From NCBI GenBank assembly GCA_040905265.1, contig JBBDRW010000136.1, positions 1 to 24,302 of the forward strand: a stretch of DNA of 24,302 nucleotides. Direction: 5' to 3'. Position numbers and translations under genes: made by a program. Of this stretch, positions 22,987-24,302 are shown piece after piece. The DNA is from JBBDRW01 sp040905265 (lineage in GTDB: Bacteria > Bacteroidota > Rhodothermia > Balneolales > Balneolaceae). The notes under the pieces are model-generated. The model saw only the letters and a list, made by a program, of their open reading frames with translations. It had not been told where the DNA came from and did not search any database. Each line of letters opens with the position of its first letter. Position 1 is the stretch's first letter.

Positions 22987-24057
22987 ATGAAGATCAAACG
23001 AACCCTTGCAGAGAAGAGCAGGATTTCAGAAGTCGACTTCGAACAACTGGAGTTCGGGCGAATTTTCTCCGATCACATGTTCGAGATGGTCTGGAGCGAC
23101 GGCAAATGGCAGGATCCTGCCATTAAACCGTATGGCCCTATCTCCTTTACTCCGGCGCTGAATGTCTTTCACTACGGTCAGTCTATCTTTGAAGGGATGA
23201 AAGGGTATTATGTAGATGAAAACACGCTTCACCTTTTCAGGCCTGCCGACCACCACGCCCGGATGAACCGCTCCAGTGAAAGGATGTGTATCCCGAAAAC
23301 CGACTATCCCCTCTTTCTGGAAGCGATCGAAGAGCTGCTGAAACTGGACGGCGGCTGGGTTCCCCGTAAACATGGCCAGGCCCTCTATATCAGGCCGCAC
23401 GTTTTTGCTGCAGAGGAGTATCTAGCTGCCCGTTCCTCATCCATCTTCCGGTTCTATATCATCACAAGCCCGGTCGGCAACTACTACCGGGAAGGTGGAA
23501 ATCCCGTTGCCCTGACAACCACTGATAAATTCGTCAGAGCCGTACCCGGAGGAACCGGGGAGGCAAAGGCATCCGGAAATTATGCAGCTAGTTTCTACCC
23601 CGCACAACAAGCCCAGTCCGAGGGGTATACCCAGGTACTCTGGCTGGATGCTAAGGAGCACCGATTCATTGAAGAGGTCGGCACCATGAATATCTTTTTT
23701 CTGATAGACGGCACACTCGTCACCCCGGCACTCAGCGGCTCCGTGCTCAACGGTATTACAAGAAGATCGGTCCTGCAGCTTGCTCAATCATGGGGTATGG
23801 AAGTTCTGGAGAGGCGCATCCCGATCGATGAGGTTATGAGCGCCGGAAAGGATGGCTCCCTGCAGGAGGCGTTCGGGTCCGGTACCGCCGCTGTCATATC
23901 ACCCGTCGGGCGTATTCATCACAAAGGGGAGACCCTTACCATTTCCGGGAACAGGCCGGGGCCGTTTTCAGAGAAGATGTACCGGGCAATTACCGGTATT
24001 CAGTATGGAAAAGCGGATGACCCGTTCGGATGGACGCATAAGGTCGACTTGTCCTGA
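22987..24057 (+). CDS. ilvE: Branched-chain amino acid aminotransferase
   Basis: This PLP enzyme interconverts branched-chain amino acids and their 2-oxo acids, the last step of Val/Leu/Ile synthesis and first step of degradation. The protein is 356 aa, the size of the group II (eukaryote-like) BCATs rather than the ~310-aa E. coli type. FHYGQSIFEGMKGY (61-74), LHLFRPADHHARMNRS and YIRPHVFA are typical. The PLP lysine is Lys194 in GEAKASGNYAAS, and EEVGTMNIFF (229-238) follows as expected. It is alone on its strand, with hairpins downstream. Confidence 0.96.
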   Translation: MKIKRTLAEKSRISEVDFEQLEFGRIFSDHMFEMVWSDGKWQDPAIKPYGPISFTPALNVFHYGQSIFEGMKGYYVDENTLHLFRPADHHARMNRSSERMCIPKTDYPLFLEAIEELLKLDGGWVPRKHGQALYIRPHVFAAEEYLAARSSSIFRFYIITSPVGNYYREGGNPVALTTTDKFVRAVPGGTGEAKASGNYAASFYPAQQAQSEGYTQVLWLDAKEHRFIEEVGTMNIFFLIDGTLVTPALSGSVLNGITRRSVLQLAQSWGMEVLERRIPIDEVMSAGKDGSLQEAFGSGTAAVISPVGRIHHKGETLTISGNRPGPFSEKMYRAITGIQYGKADDPFGWTHKVDLS

Positions 24058-24141
24058 TATTTGAGTCCGAACTTCCTCTACATTCAAAGCTAAAGCTCAA
24101 AGCTTCAGAGTAATCTTGCTAACTCGACAGAAATAGTGAGA

Positions 24142-24263
24142 CAATTTATTTTAAATTCAGAGGAGTAAACAGTTTTCTGGTAAACCCGGAAAGGAAGTTC
24201 TTGAATTAAAAATTCAAGAACTTCCTTTCCGAAATATTATTGTATAAACAGTTAAAATAAATT
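24142..24263. repeat. AT-rich inverted repeat flanking a hairpin
   Basis: AATTTATTTTAA (24142-24153) and TTAAAATAAATT (24252-24263) are a perfect 12-bp inverted pair that encloses the 21-bp hairpin. Short TAAACAG direct repeats are also present inside. The layered symmetry is unusual for a plain 3' region. Confidence 0.45.
24187..24231. terminator. Perfect 21-bp hairpin downstream of ilvE
   Basis: CGGAAAGGAAGTTCTTGAAT plus T (24187-24207) pairs perfectly with 24211-24231 around an AAA loop. It lies 130 bp after the ilvE stop. There is no long T-run immediately after it, so it may be a transcript-end stabiliser or part of a palindromic element rather than a classical terminator. Confidence 0.45.
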
Positions 24264-24265
24264 CT

Positions 24266-24302
24266 AAATGTCCAGTTTATTAACTAAAAAACTGGACATT
24301 TT
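24266..24302. terminator. Bidirectional intrinsic terminator at the window end
   Basis: AAATGTCCAGTTT (24266-24278) and AAACTGGACATTT (24289-24301) form a perfect 13-bp stem with a 10-nt loop, ending in TTTT at the window edge and preceded by an A-rich stretch, so it may work in both directions. The T-run may continue beyond the window. Confidence 0.55.

Noticed and set aside
1..24302. CRISPR arrays, tRNA/rRNA genes, insertion sequences
   Set aside because: No regularly spaced repeats, no tRNA-like cloverleaf or rRNA segments, and no transposase or integrase reading frame were seen.

Overview
The window is one contiguous bacterial chromosomal segment of moderate GC content. It is dominated by flagellar and chemotaxis genes and ends in DNA-repair and amino-acid metabolism genes. 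The mix of features suggests a motile member of the Bacteroidota/Balneolota/Rhodothermota side of bacteria, but this is inference and no marker gene fixes the phylum. The hints are few strong Shine-Dalgarno sequences, a DUF3987-type protein of the kind common in that group, and a RecQ with a C-terminal extra HTH domain.

Region 1 (1-5820, minus strand) is a compact flagellar basal-body operon in the order flgB, flgC, a 76-aa unknown, fliE, fliF, fliG, fliH, fliI. fliI is cut by the window edge. It encodes proximal rod proteins, the MS-ring, the switch protein and the export ATPase with its regulator. A textbook sigma-54 (-24/-12) element sits about 130 bp upstream of flgB, followed by a GC-rich leader hairpin. 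Divergently encoded (6259-7278) is a soluble PAS-like sensor kinase, the type of protein that feeds sigma-54 activators of flagellar genes elsewhere (FlrB/FleS/FlgS). No NtrC-type partner is in the window.

Region 2 (7318-8928, minus) is an unusual 536-aa DUF3987-like protein. Its P-loop is degenerate and it has a C-terminal winged-helix region. It lies between the two motility clusters and downstream of an operator-like dyad.

Region 3 (9189-14906, minus) is a chemotaxis operon in the order cheY, cheA, cheD, cheY-like, cheX-like, cheW, mcp. CheA has no recognisable P2 domain. The receptor has almost no periplasmic domain. CheR and CheB are absent from the window. A sigma-28-like promoter and leader dyads lie upstream. 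An imperfect repeat brackets the cheW-mcp pair.

Region 4 (15451-18737) holds a degenerate histidine-kinase-like protein on the plus strand, an orphan 157-aa ORF on the minus strand, and a hybrid sensor kinase whose N-terminal receiver has lost its phospho-aspartate. The hybrid kinase ends in a clear intrinsic terminator.

Region 5 (18775-24057) is housekeeping: recN (plus), recQ (minus, convergent with recN) and a branched-chain aminotransferase (plus, divergent from recQ). The last 240 bp hold two perfect hairpins, one with a 21-bp stem and one that is terminator-like, plus a flanking AT-rich inverted repeat.

As a system, the signal path visible here is receptor, then CheW/CheA, then CheY proteins to the FliG-containing switch. 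CheX probably dephosphorylates CheY-P and CheD acts on receptors. Several extra soluble kinases sit next to the two operons and may tie flagellar expression or chemotaxis to other inputs.
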